Assembly: GCF_000499845.2 (NCBI RefSeq)
Contig: NC_023759.2
Span: 49,450,172 to 49,514,171, forward strand
Source of the DNA: Phaseolus vulgaris
Lineage: Eukaryota; Streptophyta; Magnoliopsida; Fabales; Fabaceae
Direction of reading: 5' to 3'
DNA length: 64,000 nt
The notes under the pieces were generated by a model, which was given only the letters and a program-made list of their open reading frames with translations, did no database searches and was not told the DNA's origin. Numbering within the stretch: position 1 is the first letter of the stretch; every line of letters begins with the position of its first letter. The position numbers and the translations under genes are program-made. Positions 39,366-53,900 of this stretch are shown in pieces.

Positions 39366-39756
39366 CCCTACAAGAAAATTATGAGATTTGTAGAAACTAA
39401 AATAATTAGTTGCAATAGTAATTAAATTAGAGACCATTTTATAAACTAAAAAGAAATTTGATTTCTAAATTAGTTTCAATTATTTTATATTATTGTTAAA
39501 TAGTTTCTAAATTGGTATCTAATTAGCAACCAAGGTTTTTGCTACCAAATTTAGAAACTAAATAATTGGTAGTTAAAACTTTAGTTGTTAATTAGATACC
39601 AATTTAGAAACTATTTAACAATAATAGAAAATAATAAAAACTAATTTAGAAACCAATTTTTTTTAGTTTCTAAAATGGTCTCTATTTTAGTTTCTATTGT
39701 AACTAATTATTTTGTTTTATAAAAAATGGTTTCTATTTCATGATTTTCTTGGAGTG
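39366..39756. mobile_element. CACTA-like MITE with 3-bp target duplication
   Basis: The left end CCCTACAAGAAAATTATGA and right end TCATGATTTTCTTGGAGTG are inverted copies matching the CACTACAAGAAAA end typical of CACTA transposons. The element is 391 bp and flanked by TAT on both sides (39363-39365 and 39757-39759), the 3-bp duplication expected of that superfamily. Nearly the whole element folds back: TTTCTAAATTGGTATCTAATTAG on the left pairs with its complement at about 39588-39612. There is no coding region, so it would need a transposase supplied in trans. Confidence 0.85.
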
Positions 39757-39759
39757 TAT

Positions 39760-42700
39760 ACTTGCAATTCATTTGTTTAAGTTTTTTTTATTGAAAAAAA
39801 TAAATAAATAAGAATCATTTTAGGGATAGTGGGTGGTCTAACTCTTATACATCTTGAACATCTATATTTCAATTCAACAAAACAAAAACGACATATGCTC
39901 ACAAACAGCAAAATACTCATGTATCACTTATTTTTAATTGAAAGCATACAAATTAGGGATCAAAATACCAATCTGAAAAGGAAAAACAAGTTGAAGAAAA
40001 ACATTGAAGGTTACTCAAGACCAAACTTTCAATTGAAAAAAATTTCAAAATAATTAATCGTTTATCCTTTAAAAATATTCCGATATCCTCAAATCTCACT
40101 TACTATTTCTAAATTAACAGATGTAGAAATATCAAACAAATTAAACTAAAAAAACATGAAACAACAATAATTTAATCAATAAAATTCAATCCTAATCAAA
40201 CATAGCAAAAATTTAAAAGAAACAAAGATTAATTTGTTTACGTAATATAAGTTATTTATAAGGAATGGCATCACTTTCTTTAGTGTTAGATTAATGTGAA
40301 CAAATATTTAAAAATATATTATTTAACAAAAGTATGTATTTAATTTTCTAAATTGGCGGTATAATTTTTGTATTTTAATTTTTTAAAGTTAGTTGTCTCA
40401 TTTTGAAAAGGGTTATTTATAGTTTATAAAATTATACAATATTAATAACATTAAAATATGATTAAAAAAAATAGATTCGACATTTTTCATGTATATTTGA
40501 CATATTTTATACAAAAATTATAAAAATTGAAATGTATTTTTAGTCTACCAATTTGAGAATAATGTTACGTTTAGTCACCCAATTAAAAAAAACCCTTAAT
40601 TTTTCTAAATGTTATTTTTAGTTTTTAGATCTAGACAACAATAGTAACTTTTTCGTAAATGTTAAAATCATGTGAAAAATTATTTAAAAATATATTATGT
40701 AATAAAACTATACTTTTAGTTTTTTAAAAATAGGTACATTTCATGTTTTTGTGTTCAAACTAACAAATTTTGATCCTTTAATTTGGCAAAATGTCATTTT
40801 CAGTCTAAATTAGACACGTTAGTAACATTTAGTAATGTGGTAAATGATGTTCTACTTGTCATTTCAAAATCTTTCTGTCAATCAAAATATTTATATTAGA
40901 TCAAATAAAAAATCTTATAACAAATATTGATTAATCATTCATTATCACATCAACAACAGCACTAACACCTTCTAACCCCAATAATTAAAAATAACATTAC
41001 ATCGTAATTAAAATTTGAATAAACTCTTAAAAATTCATAACACTCAAATAAATTTGAGTAACTCATTGCTTTTCACATCAAAACGTCACTATATCTTCTA
41101 ACTGAAAATAAATTTTTAAAAAATCATTTGACTAAAAACAACTAATTAAAAAATAAAAGAAAATAATGTTTCTAATATAAAGGATTAAAATTATATCTAA
41201 ACCTAAAATTTGAACAGGACAGATTATTTTACTCTTAGGTATATATAACTCGTGTCATTTACGTCAGCCATGAGACTTTAACCATTGCATAAAAGTAAAA
41301 GTAGTTTTTATTCTCATTGATTGTAATTTTTTAAGGAAAAACATTTTTATATTTATTTTAAATAACTTAAAATCACTTTTGAGAATAAATTATATTTAAT
41401 GATTATAATTAAATATACGGAAACTTTTACCGACACGAAAGAATTTTATAAAATATTTTTTACGCAATCTTAATTTTTTGTAAATGTTATTATTTATATT
41501 TTAAAAATTTATTAATATCAGAACTTTCAAAATCTTAAGCAAACATTTGTATAGTGCATTATTTTAAATAGTTTGTGACCCAAAAGTTTGAATTAAAAGC
41601 TTGGATTAGGTGATACACGCAAGCGTCGTCACAAATAAAATACTTGTTGAAGTCATTGAGTTTCTCTTTAAAAAAAAATTAGCTTTTGGACTATACATAA
41701 TTAAGATAATTCTGCAATGAAAAATTATATTATACAATTTTTGCAAAAGAAATTAACACAACAGAGAGATGAAACAAAACAATGAATTTGTGTGGTAAAA
41801 AGATACATAAAATAGTTTTATAAAAATATATTACGTAAATAATACAACGTTTATATAATTTAATTGTCAATATCATTCTTACTATGACTTCATTTTTTTT
41901 GACATGAATATTCAACTAGAAGGTTGATTTAATATGTTTGACTTTCACTCAAACTGAGAAAACACAGTTTAAATTCAAATTGACGACAACATATTAATAG
42001 TGAAATGTCAAATGTAAGAATTTATAGAACAAATTCTTGTTTTTGAGGACGAAAAATTGGAAAATTTTGCGTGGAAAGTTTTGAATGACCGTGATCTATC
42101 TATTAGCGTCATGTTTAACTTTATACTTTTCGGAGTTTTTCTTAAAGAGATTTTTCTTGTTCTATACATCATCATATTGAGAAAATCTAATAAAAACGTG
42201 ACAACTCAATGAAAGGAAAAAAAAAATCCTTTGAAACACCTTTTGGCTTGCTCAAACCTAACTTCTTCTTGTTCTTATTTTTTATATAAAAAAGTTATTG
42301 AATCCATGGTTGACCAAACAGATTGTTCCTCCTCTGATCCTTATCCAAAATCTATGTGTTACCAACTTAATTTGGTGCTTTCTACTTTCTTGCAACTCCC
42401 ATGACCAAACGCACGTAATATATTGTGAAACATTAGCTTAAAGAGATGATAAACTTCAATCCCTCATTGTCTCTGTGATGGCCTTCTTTATAGCATATTT
42501 GCATTCCATGAAAATCCCTTTCTGAAAGTGATTACAAAAAGACGTTTTCATTAGTGTGTGAGAACTAAGAACAATAAATTGCAATCTCCAAACTTGTTTC
42601 CAATCACATGTTTTCCCAGTTTATGGGATACTCATGTTTTTGTACAGAAATTGAATATGAATTTTGTATTGTATTATATTTTTTTTTCAATGAATAATAA

Positions 42701-42946
42701 ATAAAATAAAATGAGATAATTAAGAGATATTTCAACTCTTATGTAAATATTTTAAGAATGGATGTAGGTCTAAAAAAAAGGTGTATAAAATTAAAAATAA
42801 ACATTAAAAATATTTTAAGATAAATAAATATAAAATATATTTCCAAACTAAACCTCTAAAGAAATGCATGATGTCAAAAAACAATCCTTTTATAAATAAA
42901 TAAAAATTATATTATCCAGGACCTTAATATAATACAAATAGACGAG
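39760..42946. other. A+T-rich intergenic DNA with degenerate repeats
   Basis: No gene is supported. At about 40320-40870, words such as TTTTTAGT(C/T)-ACCAATTT and TTAGTCACCCAATTAAA recur, a pattern common in old dispersed repeats of dicot genomes. The frame at 39829-40053 is lysine/asparagine-rich and probably chance. Confidence 0.4.

Positions 42947-42947
<1 letters not shown>

Positions 42948-43001
<54 letters not shown>
42948..43001. repeat. (AT)n microsatellite
   Basis: About 27 uninterrupted AT units, the longest in the window. Confidence 0.95.
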
Positions 43002-43004
<3 letters not shown>

Positions 43005-43184
43005 TAAAACCTTGCATTATTTATTGCTTAACTAATTTAAGAAAGAATTAGATTAACACTGTTTCATAGCATCGATAACTTTTATATATTACAAATGGAA
43101 ATATTTTAAATATAAAAAAGTATGAAGTTGTTAATTCTGTTATCTGTACTATTTGTGTGGGCTAGTTTTTTTAATAAAGGTCAG

Positions 43185-43186
<2 letters not shown>

Positions 43187-43221
<35 letters not shown>
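43187..43221. repeat. (AT)n microsatellite
   Basis: About 17 AT units, 185 bp downstream of the previous one. Confidence 0.95.
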
Positions 43222-43224
<3 letters not shown>

Positions 43225-46200
43225 TTATAAAATTTCATTTTTTAGAAATTTGACATGTATGGTTCAAAATACTTTTAAACAACTTTTTATTGATGTATTG
43301 TTGTTAATATGAACATTCATTATTTAATGAAGTGTTAAACATAATGGTGAGAGGTCCAAAACAACACAAAATATAATAATAAAGAATGGCTTAAACCTTT
43401 CATATCTAACAATTACATACAATTAGTATATATTAAAAGCATCAAAACATCAATTTAAACATGTAAAAATAAACTAATTATGTAATATTAAAATTTAGCT
43501 TAAATATTGTTGTATCCAGTGATTCTATTTGGAATTTTTTATAGAGTAAAAGTAGACTATCATATAAGTTTGTTCTTGCTGAACTAAGAAAATTTAAAAT
43601 CACTGCTTGAGTATCACTCTTTCCTTGAATAACTTGCAAGCACAATATTATCTCTTATTATTCGTAAATTCTGTCATCTAATATTCATAAAAGCATACAT
43701 CTCTTTACAAACATCATATTATTTTTCATTCTTACTCAGATAAATGGTTTTGTTTCTAATAAAGACTCACAAGTGACCTAAGTAACACATTATTTATTTT
43801 AGCACATATATGTGAGTAACTTGTTTATTCTGATCATATTATTGCTAAATAAGTGTTTTTAATGGAATAACAATTACAATTTTCTCATTTCCGTTACTTT
43901 TTTTACTTTACTAAACATAGAGTTAACCACGAAGACATAAGCTTAAGTTGCAAAAACACCTTTTTGATACAAATTGAAACATGAAATTTACAAGAGTAAG
44001 CTGGAGTAGAAATATCAAGGAAATCAGATGAAAGGATTTTTTAATTGTTAATAAGTCTTATTTAAACAAGTGTTTTTTAATTAAGAGAAATAATTGTTTA
44101 ATCTTATAACCTTTTTTTATTTTTATTAAGGAAAAAAAACATAATATCTTTATATCATATTAATAATAAGTTTTATAAAAGAAGTTCTAATGATCGGGAC
44201 CAAACGAGTTTCAAACGTCTTGGTATATCGACCAATCAATATGTTTAAAATTATATTAAGATCAAGAGATAATTAACAACATTAAGTTGTATGGAGAGCT
44301 AATTAATATGCTCTCAATCACTTTTCATATGCTAATATTGGCCCAGTAACATGATCCATCAGAACCATATAAATAAGCACAAATTTATATGTTTATTACA
44401 CTGAATACTTATTTGAGTGTCAGAAATTTATACATTTATTACACTGAATACTTACTTGAGCGTCATAACACCTTTTGTAAGTGTTTTTCCAACCCAATCG
44501 ATAACAAACGAAGGAAGCAAAGTCCGTCGAACCTAAGAAGTTAGAAGAAAAAAAAGCGTAGAAAGTCAGTATCAATCGAATCGAAACGAAAAAGTTAATT
44601 GTTCAGTTGGTCGAGTTTTCTGAATCTCCTTTGTACATGAATAAAAACAATACATGATGACAATTACTTTTAATATTCGAATAATTTTTTAATTTTAAAA
44701 TGTAATTAAAAATAAATTAAAAGTATTAAACGTGTACACTAAAAGAATTCCTTGATATATTTATAATAGATTAAGATAAATTATATAAAGGCGTCATTTC
44801 TCAATCTTTTTCAAGCATGGCCCAATGCTACATGTTGTTCTGCTAGGCAAGCCAACAAAGAAGAAAAATGGAGAAAGACCAGCAAAAAAACCAAACCAAA
44901 TAACAGTGTTGTCACAAATCCAAATGAAGAAGGATCATAAAAAAACACAAAGTATACACATGGTTCCTGAAAATTGAAACTTGTGTACGTGGTCCCTTTA
45001 ATATCGAATTTGGAAGGGATAACATGCACGTAATAGCGTGACTTACACACGTATTTAACACGGAGAAGTTAGGGATCTGATTAATTAGTATATTTATTTA
45101 TTTATTTTATTAAGATAAAAATAAACAAGTTTCTTTTCAAGAAAGGGACGTGTTGGATACGACACAAGACTTAGTCGTTTTGAATTTCAGATGATTTTCC
45201 ACAATAAAATATCTCCTTTGTGTTGTGATGCTTTTTACATGCTCACTATTTAAAAAAAAACTTCCAATAATACAAGTGTTGTGTGTGTTAAGCATTCAAA
45301 ATTAAATTCAACAATGTACTCAAATACGCAATGTTCCATCATCGTTTCATCTCTTAAATTACAAAAAAACAATAAAAATTTTCTCTCAAACGTTTTGTAC
45401 TATTTAGAAAATATCTGCTAAGAAAATGAGTAATAGTCTATTATATTTCTGGTATAATCAATTATTATATAAATAATAATAAAATATTTACAACATAATC
45501 GGTTATATTCAAATTATAATCGATTATGTTTTTAAATGTTGTACTAGTTTTACGTTTAACAACATTATAAATATAACGGATAGTTTTTTAATAATCATAC
45601 TATTAATATTTTTTTAATACTTTAATAAAATAAATAATTAAATTATGAATACAAAAAATATTTTAATTTATTAACTTAATATTTATTAACATATGATTTT
45701 ATATAAAAACAAATAAAATAACAAATAAATGAAAAAATTATGATTTTTTATTTGATCACATCAATAAAATCATTTACAAACTTCAATGCCATTTTTCTAC
45801 TTGAATCTATTCATTTTCTCTACATCTAATCAACCCCACCTTCTCCTTCTTTTTCAACCTCACTCTCTTTCGAACAAAACCTTAAAATATAAATAAAAAA
45901 GATAAAAAAAACTCTATTAAAATTTTAAAACAAGTTAATGTTAATTGTCTCTAAATAACATATGTCGCGAATATCAAACATCAAATATGTGATTAATTAC
46001 AAAATAATCAAAGCAATTGACTTAAAATTAATGGAAAAATATTTTTTTTATTAAAATTAATTTTCTTTCATTATTACTAAAAAAATGAAATATATCAAAA
46101 AAATTTATACTGATTATTTATTTTGTAATTGTAATTGCATTATTTTATTTTATTTTGAATAAGTGGCTGCTTAACATTTAATTGAAATTTTTAGTATTTT

Positions 46201-47213
46201 TTCACTTTTTCTTTTACAGTTTTTGTTAGTTATAGAAAAACTGGTTGAAGGATTAAAGATAGAAAAAAAAAATGAAGTCACCTATCATGTGAATAATGTT
46301 CTTGTTCGTCAAATTATTCTTCATTGATGAGTAAGTTAATTTAAATTATTCATCTATTAATATCATGCAAAGACACACTCAAATGAAAAGTCTATTTGTA
46401 TTAATATAAGTATTGTATAAATCCAATCATTATATATCCATCTACTATAAAACTACTTATTATAATTTGAATATAATTTTAAAATTATTTATTTTACATC
46501 TCAAATGTTACTTGTAAATAAAGTTCTAAGTTTTCAACAAGGATATTTCAAAATACTAAAATAATTTTCTTCATTTTTTTTAATTTTTGGAAATAAAAAA
46601 CCACTAGGTTATTTTTAAAAAAAAGAAAAAAATGTTTTTTCAAAGAGAATAAAACGTTATACAGGGCCCTTATTTATTTATTGAAAAGGATCGAACAAGA
46701 CTAAGTGTGTACAGAGTGTTGACTTTTTAATTTACAAAAAAATATAATTAATTAATTCAAATAAATAAATAAATAGAAAAGTATAAGCAGCATACTTTTA
46801 AAAAATAAAAAAAAATCGAGAGTATACTTACCAAGATGGTTGAGTTTTATGATGAGATTAAAATAATTAATTTGAGAAAACAATTTGACAGAGAGATTCG
46901 AAAATAATAATAATCTAAGTATTTGAAAATAACTAATGAATTCATACTAAATCTATTTAGTACAATACTACACAAAAAAATAAAGAAAACGAACATAACC
47001 ACCGCAAGTAAATTAATAGCTTGTAGACGAAATGTTGCTTAATTTTAAAGTTAATTCCATTCATTTTTTTAATTATTTATTTAATAATTTAATGGTGATA
47101 TAAAATGGACTTATATTGTTATCTAATCATTCGTATGATTTGTAAGATAATTATTCATAATATATAATGAGATTTTCAATTTTCTTGTATACAAAATATT
47201 TTTTAGTTTTTAT

Positions 47214-47245
<32 letters not shown>

Positions 47246-47812
47246 TAGCAACAATTTGACTCGGTAATATCTCTTTATTAAATATTTCACTATCTCTACT
47301 CTACTGTGCAAAATAAGAAAGTTACTCTAGAAATACTCTTATATATCAACATATAAAACCTACAAAATAATTTTTTTTAATGTAAAAAAAAATGAAAAAC
47401 GAAAAGAAGCTAACATGGTATCTGAAAAGTAATGAAGATAAATTTTCATGTTTACCAAATTACACATTATATGTATATATGTTTTATTTAAAAATTTAAA
47501 AATTAAAATTAATGTAAACATTAAACTTTCACTTATTAAAATAAAATATCTTTATGCTATTTATTATAAAATCAGTAAACGTATGACGTGTTTGTGATAG
47601 AAGAATAATATAAAATATATTTTACTCTTTTACTACACTATTCGTTTTATTTATTTTCTTTATTTCTTGATCTTTTTGACAATATCTCAATTGTGCAAAA
47701 AATACATGTTTATTTATTTTCTATATAAAAATAAGATCATGAATAACTTGTAGGAAACAACATCCATATTAAAAAAGAATTAAGATATTAGTCACATCAT
47801 AATATAACACAT
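43222..47812. other. A+T-rich intergenic DNA
   Basis: No gene was recognised. A diverged dispersed repeat lies at 44190-44520, and an (AT)n tract at 47213-47241. The frame at 44811-45050 on the minus strand has hydrophobic stretches but no recognisable family and no upstream context. Confidence 0.45.
44190..44520. repeat. Diverged dispersed repeat, copy 3, with internal duplication
   Basis: It contains GACCAATCAATATGTTTAAA and ends with GAATACTTACTTGAGCGTC followed by CCTTTTGTAAGT. A 50-bp piece is doubled: TTTATTACACTGAATACTTA occurs at about 44392 and 44435. The block order matches 7262-7560 and 8461-8740. Confidence 0.4.
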
Positions 47813-48649
47813 ATGTCATTCGAGAAGGGACCACACTGTTTTCAAACTTACAAACCACTTTACACATTAGATCCAATTGTCTATAACCTAATACAACTGC
47901 CAAAAGAACATTCACGACTCCAACACAAACATTGGCCTTCACTACGATGGGACTGGTTAAATTTTAAATTAATGGTTCAATTTTTTTTTCTGTTTTTCTT
48001 CTTGTTTTTTTTTTCAATTTTACACCCACCATTTTCTTGTTATGGTTGTTTACAGACTACACTGTTCTTTTACCTTTCATCTTCTTCCTAACACTGTTAA
48101 CCCTCATATTCTTAAGTGAAGTCATCAAATTCAGAATACCTATCACACATAAGCAACACATCATGTAAGCAAGAACAAAAAATTCTTAAACATATTTCAT
48201 ATTAAACCAACCCTACACACACTCTTTGAAAGTATATTTGTGTCGTACATATATTATGTATTTTTTTTTTCTTATTGTGTTCGTGATTTATTAAAGTATT
48301 ATTTTTTTTATAAAAAATATTTTTATAAAAAATTTAATAAGATTTTTTTTATGGTTTGAGATTATTGTTTGGTGAACTATTTATGTTTTTTTTATGTATT
48401 TTGAAGTTTGATATGATGATATACTATGATTGTTGTCAACGGGTCTCTTTGATTGTTTTTTGAAAATCAATATTTGTTGGTAGTTTCTGTTGAGAGTTTG
48501 TGATAGACTATGGAGTAAGGTCCTACAAATAAATCATATTCTAATATACAATTAGGTCATGACCTAAGATGATAACTGTTCTTACAACAAGGACCAATAA
48601 TACTTAAAGCAGGTTGACAAGATTCAACTTTATATAAATCTTCTACTCT

Positions 48650-49004
48650 TGGGCTGGACTCTCTTGGTTTCTCCCTCAACTAGGTGCTCTCAGCTTCTTC
48701 CTCGACTAGGTGCTCTCGGCTTCTTCCTCGGCTAGGTGCTCTCGGCTTCTTCCTCACACAGATGGGGGGGGGGACCTGCAAGGCGCTCCGATGCCAAAGT
48801 CATAAACAGTTTTATGTATCATCAGACAAAAAATCACTCTGCCTTACCTCTTATGTCGAATTCCTATTTATACAATTTTCCAAATGGGCTTTTCACTTTA
48901 CCTTTTGGACTTTCTTTCTACACCATTTTATTATTTTCACACCCCTTTTCACAGGTTTCTTATGTAAATTCCGACCTTGCTATATATATATATTTTAGTT
49001 TTAT

Positions 49005-49046
<42 letters not shown>

Positions 49047-49105
49047 GACAACCGAGAGGTCATTTTGCCATTAGCTTTCGGCCTGACCTCTCGGTTTTGA
49101 CCTAT
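48650..49105. repeat. Minisatellite and palindrome block, probable decayed mobile element
   Basis: Three 26-bp tandem units, AGGTGCTCTCGGCTTCTTCC plus six bases, lie at 48682-48759. Next come GGGGGGGGGACCTGCAAGGC and CTCCGATGCC, the complement of a GGCATCGGAG...GCAGGT block found in plant dispersed repeats. An (AT)n tract (49007-49044) follows, then AACCGAGAGGTCA facing TGACCTCTCGGTT (about 49048-49098). The G+C content is far above the neighbourhood. No complete coding frame is present. Confidence 0.6.
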
Positions 49106-50955
49106 CAGTACAATAACATATTTTTTTTATCAAGCTCAACATGTTCCACTTTTCTTAGATTCACATGACCATGACCCTAGTAATGAGTCATGTGTTTGGG
49201 ACTTTACCATAAATGGTTGTTTAATTGATATGACGTTAATTATGTCTTTAAGTGAAAATGGTTTAACGAATGAGGTTGAACAAGTATTCTTAAAAGGAAA
49301 ATGTGCTATGATCCTCTTATATGTTAGTTGAAGGTGATGAAAACAAAGAATCAAGTGAAAAATTACACTAAAGTAGTGTTAATTTCTTCCAAAAAAAAAC
49401 ATTTGAAGGATTTACACTTAATGAGTCATAAACAAATATATATAAGAGTTTAATACATCATCTTCAATTTAAAAATTTGAAGTTCCAATGTTTGTAGATT
49501 TTTTTTCTATTTATATATTATTCATATTATTAATCAATAATCTCTCTACTCGAAACTTCAAACTTATATTAAACTTATGTGAATTCCTAACAAGTTTATG
49601 AGTTGCTTACGGATAATTGGATAGTTGAAAAACAATTAAAAAAAAATTAGATCGTAAATATCTACCAAATATTACAAGTAAAATATTATAAGTGAAAAAT
49701 AAAAAATATATATTTTTATAAAGAATAAACAATTTAAAGTTTCTTAATAACATGTGTTGTGTGGTCATGTAGTTTATAATTTTCTTTTATTGTGAAATTA
49801 TGGTCACCTTATTGTTATTTTAACATGTTTAAAGAAAATGTTATTTTTAATTTTAAATATTCTATTAAATAACATCTACTTCAATTAAGAACACTGGCTA
49901 AATATAACAAACATCTCATTGATTCCATTCAACATTACATTACAAGAAACATCTCATTGAATCTAGTTTAGTTATCAACTCATTTAAAAAAAAGTTTTTG
50001 TGTATAAGAATAAAATATACGTATGTACTTCGACCTTTTTTTATCAAATATAAACTTCAAATAATTAATTAACTTTTTATGTAATTAAAAATTTATCTGA
50101 ACTAGATTTTAGATTATCTTTATTTACGCAAAGAACAATTAATTTGTTAGAATATTTCAGACTACTAGTATTATGAAGTGCATGTTTATGAATTTGGACC
50201 ATGACTTTAGTTATTTTGACTTCGGCTTTTCTAGATTTGGAACGAACAATCTTTACTAAAAAAAAGAAGCTTCATTTCTAAAGTTCAAATTATGTTTATA
50301 ATAGTCTCGGTTGCTTCAAATTTTATTTATTTAAAATTTTGTGATATATGCGATATCTATATCAGGTTATCTGAAAATAATAATTATTCTATTATTTTAT
50401 AAATTGGAAATTTAAAGAAAAATAAAATAATAATAAGTATCTTTAAGTTGATGTTTAATTCCAAAATATTTGTTTGAAAAAAATTATAATTAATATACAT
50501 ATTTATCATAACCTTTATTATATTTCTTTATTATTTTTATTTTAAGATATGTATTATAATTAATTTTAATTTTTTTTTTATTTTTAATTTCATTAAAATT
50601 TGGACAATTGATTTTGTATTAAAAAATCATGATATTTTATATTCTTTATAACACATATTTTCATTTTCAAAGAATTAAATCCTAAGACCATTAAAAAATA
50701 TACAGTTGCAAAGGATATTAAATAAATTTTAAAATGATTAGAATTATAGAACATTGTAATTTTATTTTATTTCACAAATATCAAATTGAGCAAATTTTTT
50801 AAAATATATTGAAACTAAACAAAGTAGAACACATAGATTAAATCGTATTTTGACTTATTACGGTAATACCCATGCGTATTCTCGTTACACTTTGATACAT
50901 TAGGGATGGCATTGGCATGTAAATCCATCGAATACTCTTTGTCACTCCCAATCAC
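49106..50955. other. A+T-rich intergenic DNA and promoter of the ABC1 kinase gene
   Basis: No gene was recognised. The last few hundred bases must hold the promoter and leader of the ABC1 kinase gene; no clear TATA box could be chosen among the many A/T runs. Confidence 0.45.
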
Positions 50956-53900
50956 ATGGCCTGGTTATGGCGCGCAGGTGCCAAATTCTCTCTTGTTGCC
51001 TCCGCCGTTGGCGGCGGCGTCACTACGGCGCTCATTGCTACTTCCGACGACCCCGAGACGGCTCTCAAGCTTTGCACCACCGTCCCCCATCGCCTCTTCA
51101 GCGACGCGGTCACGGCTGCTAGCATTGCTTTCGGTACTTTCGATCTACTTTAACCTCCTTTGTTCTCGAACTTTCTATGAACGCTCATTCAATATTCCGC
51201 GTGTTCTTTTGTTGCTTTTTCAATTCTATTTACCGCCTCATGGAATCGATTACTGAAGCGTGATTACTGATCAGTTGTTAAGACAATTGAACTTGTTGGA
51301 AATGTATGTACGTTTACACTTTAGGCTAAATGGTTCAATAGTTAAATTTATGCACGATTATTTTCTGAATTATGGATTGTTGAGTAAACTACCCTTCTAG
51401 CTTCTCAAATTTTACCGCGCTTTCAAAGCAGTCCCCAAAACTAACGAAATTAAAATCCTACAATCACATTGATCCAAAATTCAAAAAAGGTATCCCTTAA
51501 GAGATGATGTTATTATATATGTTTAGAGGCTAAGTAATAATAAGCGGTTAAATTTAGGGACTTAGATGAAACAATTGATCAATTTTTGCACTAGTTTGAT
51601 TTTTCTTAAATTTTGTAAATTAATGTAACAGTGCGTTACACTTTCAAGGACCAAGTGGTGATTTACTCAATTATGATTTGTGTGATTGTGTCTGTAGGGT
51701 AGAAAACATATTTTTAACTTGTTAGTTATGTGAAAATGAAGCTTGTATTAGTAAAGCTGGTTATGATTTTGTGTTATTTGTAGATTATGAATATTCACTG
51801 TGGGGACTTCCGGATGGGAGTATTGATAGGGAGAGAATCAAGCATGAAGTTCACCTCCGGTCAGCACAAAAACTTCAACACCTTTGTTTTAAGAATGGAG
51901 GGGTTTATATAAAGCTTGGACAACATCTTGGGCAATTGGTATGCTTTAATTTCCCCTCCTATTGATTTTAAAGGGAAAAATAGATACGGAGACCACCAAC
52001 TTCATTACTTGCTGGTGTTGTCCATCTCTTGCACAATAGGCAATGATGAGTTGTTTGATTATTCAATTATTTACAGGAATATTTAGTTCCTGAGGAATAT
52101 GTTCAGACAATGAGGGAATCTATGCTAAATAAGTGTCCAGTTTCTTCGTATGAGCAAGTATGCAACGTATTCAAGAGAGAGCTTGGTGATACTCCAGATA
52201 AAGTATATACTATGTGTTTCATTCCTAATAGACAAAGATATTGTTTTTGTGTAATTAGTTCCGTTGGTCATTGATTTTGTCTATAGCGGTGAATGAGTTT
52301 TTCCTTTTAATGTAGATATTTTCTGAGTTTGATCCAGTTCCAATAGCAAGTGCTTCCCTTGCACAAGTTCATGTAGCTCGCATGCATGATGGCCAAAAAG
52401 TTGCTGTCAAGGTTCTGCTTGTTGCTAATATTTTGTTATATATGTGCAAATTTGGATCAGTTTGATTCTATGTCAGTATTAATGCTTTATTATTAATATT
52501 TGTTTCATATTTGTATCTGTCAATGTTTGTTCAGGTTCAGCATACTCACATGACGGATACTGCAGCTGCTGATCATGCCACTGTGGAATTGGTTGTAAAC
52601 ACATTGCACAGATTTTTTCCCAGTTTTGATTATAGGTACAGCTTTGATGCCATCGGCAGTGAAATTTACCATCATCATTATTGTGGGAAGTTTTAAAAGC
52701 CATTTGATGGATGTGTGCATTTAATTATTGGAAAAAAATAATGGTCTAAGTTGTCTCTATAGCTATAGTTTTAATGTCCTCAGTTTCCATCGGTTGCTAT
52801 GCACTGATCGTTTATTGATGTTCTGTTTACTTCTGTCTACAGGTGGTTGATTGATGAGATTAGTGAAAGTTTGCCCAAGGCAAGTTGCTATTTAACTTTG
52901 AAGAAATATCTATGCCTAAAAATATATGCATGCTTATTAGTGGATTATGTTTAGTGGACTGGTTTAACTTTCAAGATTGATTTCATTGTATATTATGACT
53001 ATGTACATCTTTAATTTTGGAATAAAGTTGGTGTATAGTTAAAACCATTTCATCAAAATTTGATGGGAACCTTAAATACATGTTAAATTCAGTTATATCA
53101 TGATCATATAAATAAAAAAAGCCATCATTTTCCTCTTTACAAGCCAATGTGTAAATTGTTTAACCAATAAATCATATGGGTCAAAGAAAATTCTAATTTT
53201 TTATGCTTACCCCCCTCCCCTAAGAAAAGAAGTCATGTAGGGTAAAATATTACTTCTTTAGTTGGTTTGGAAAATGTTTAAAATTTGTGGATTTAAGTTT
53301 GATAATATACCTAATATGAGTTCACTTTTTGTTATAGTCAGGTTTCGTGTTAGGATGGTATTTTATCTTCAGTGTCTGTTTGTTTCTATTGACTTTCTAT
53401 ATTGTCTTTTGAGGCTGGAGGTGGGATCTGCATTAAAGCCTTGATCTGTTTTTCTATAGATGTTATCTAAAATTTATTTACTTTTCTTGCTAACCTTATT
53501 ATTTTTCATTCATTCATGACATGACATTTACGATATTTTACTTGCGTAAGAATTTTTTGAGAAACATGTATAACCATGCCCTAATTGTTTTGGCTACGAG
53601 ATATGATGTGCTAGCATGATTAATATTTTTTACTCGTAAAAATTGCTTGAGATGTATTGGATTTTGGAATTTTATGTTTTTCATTCATCATTATTAAATT
53701 CTGTTTTATTTTCTGCTTCATGTTTTCCCTGTTTGCTATTTAGTTTCTTAATATTATTATTGCAGGAATTAGATTTTTTAACTGAGGCAAAGAACAGTGA
53801 GAGGTGTTTGGATAACTTCCACAAGTTGTCTCCTCATATTGCGAATTATGTATATGCACCAAAAGTTTATTGGAATCTGAGTACCTCGAAGCTGCTGACA

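Noticed and set aside
44811..45050. 79-residue hydrophobic reading frame on the minus strand
   Set aside because: No family match and no promoter or splice context in an A+T-rich repeat region.
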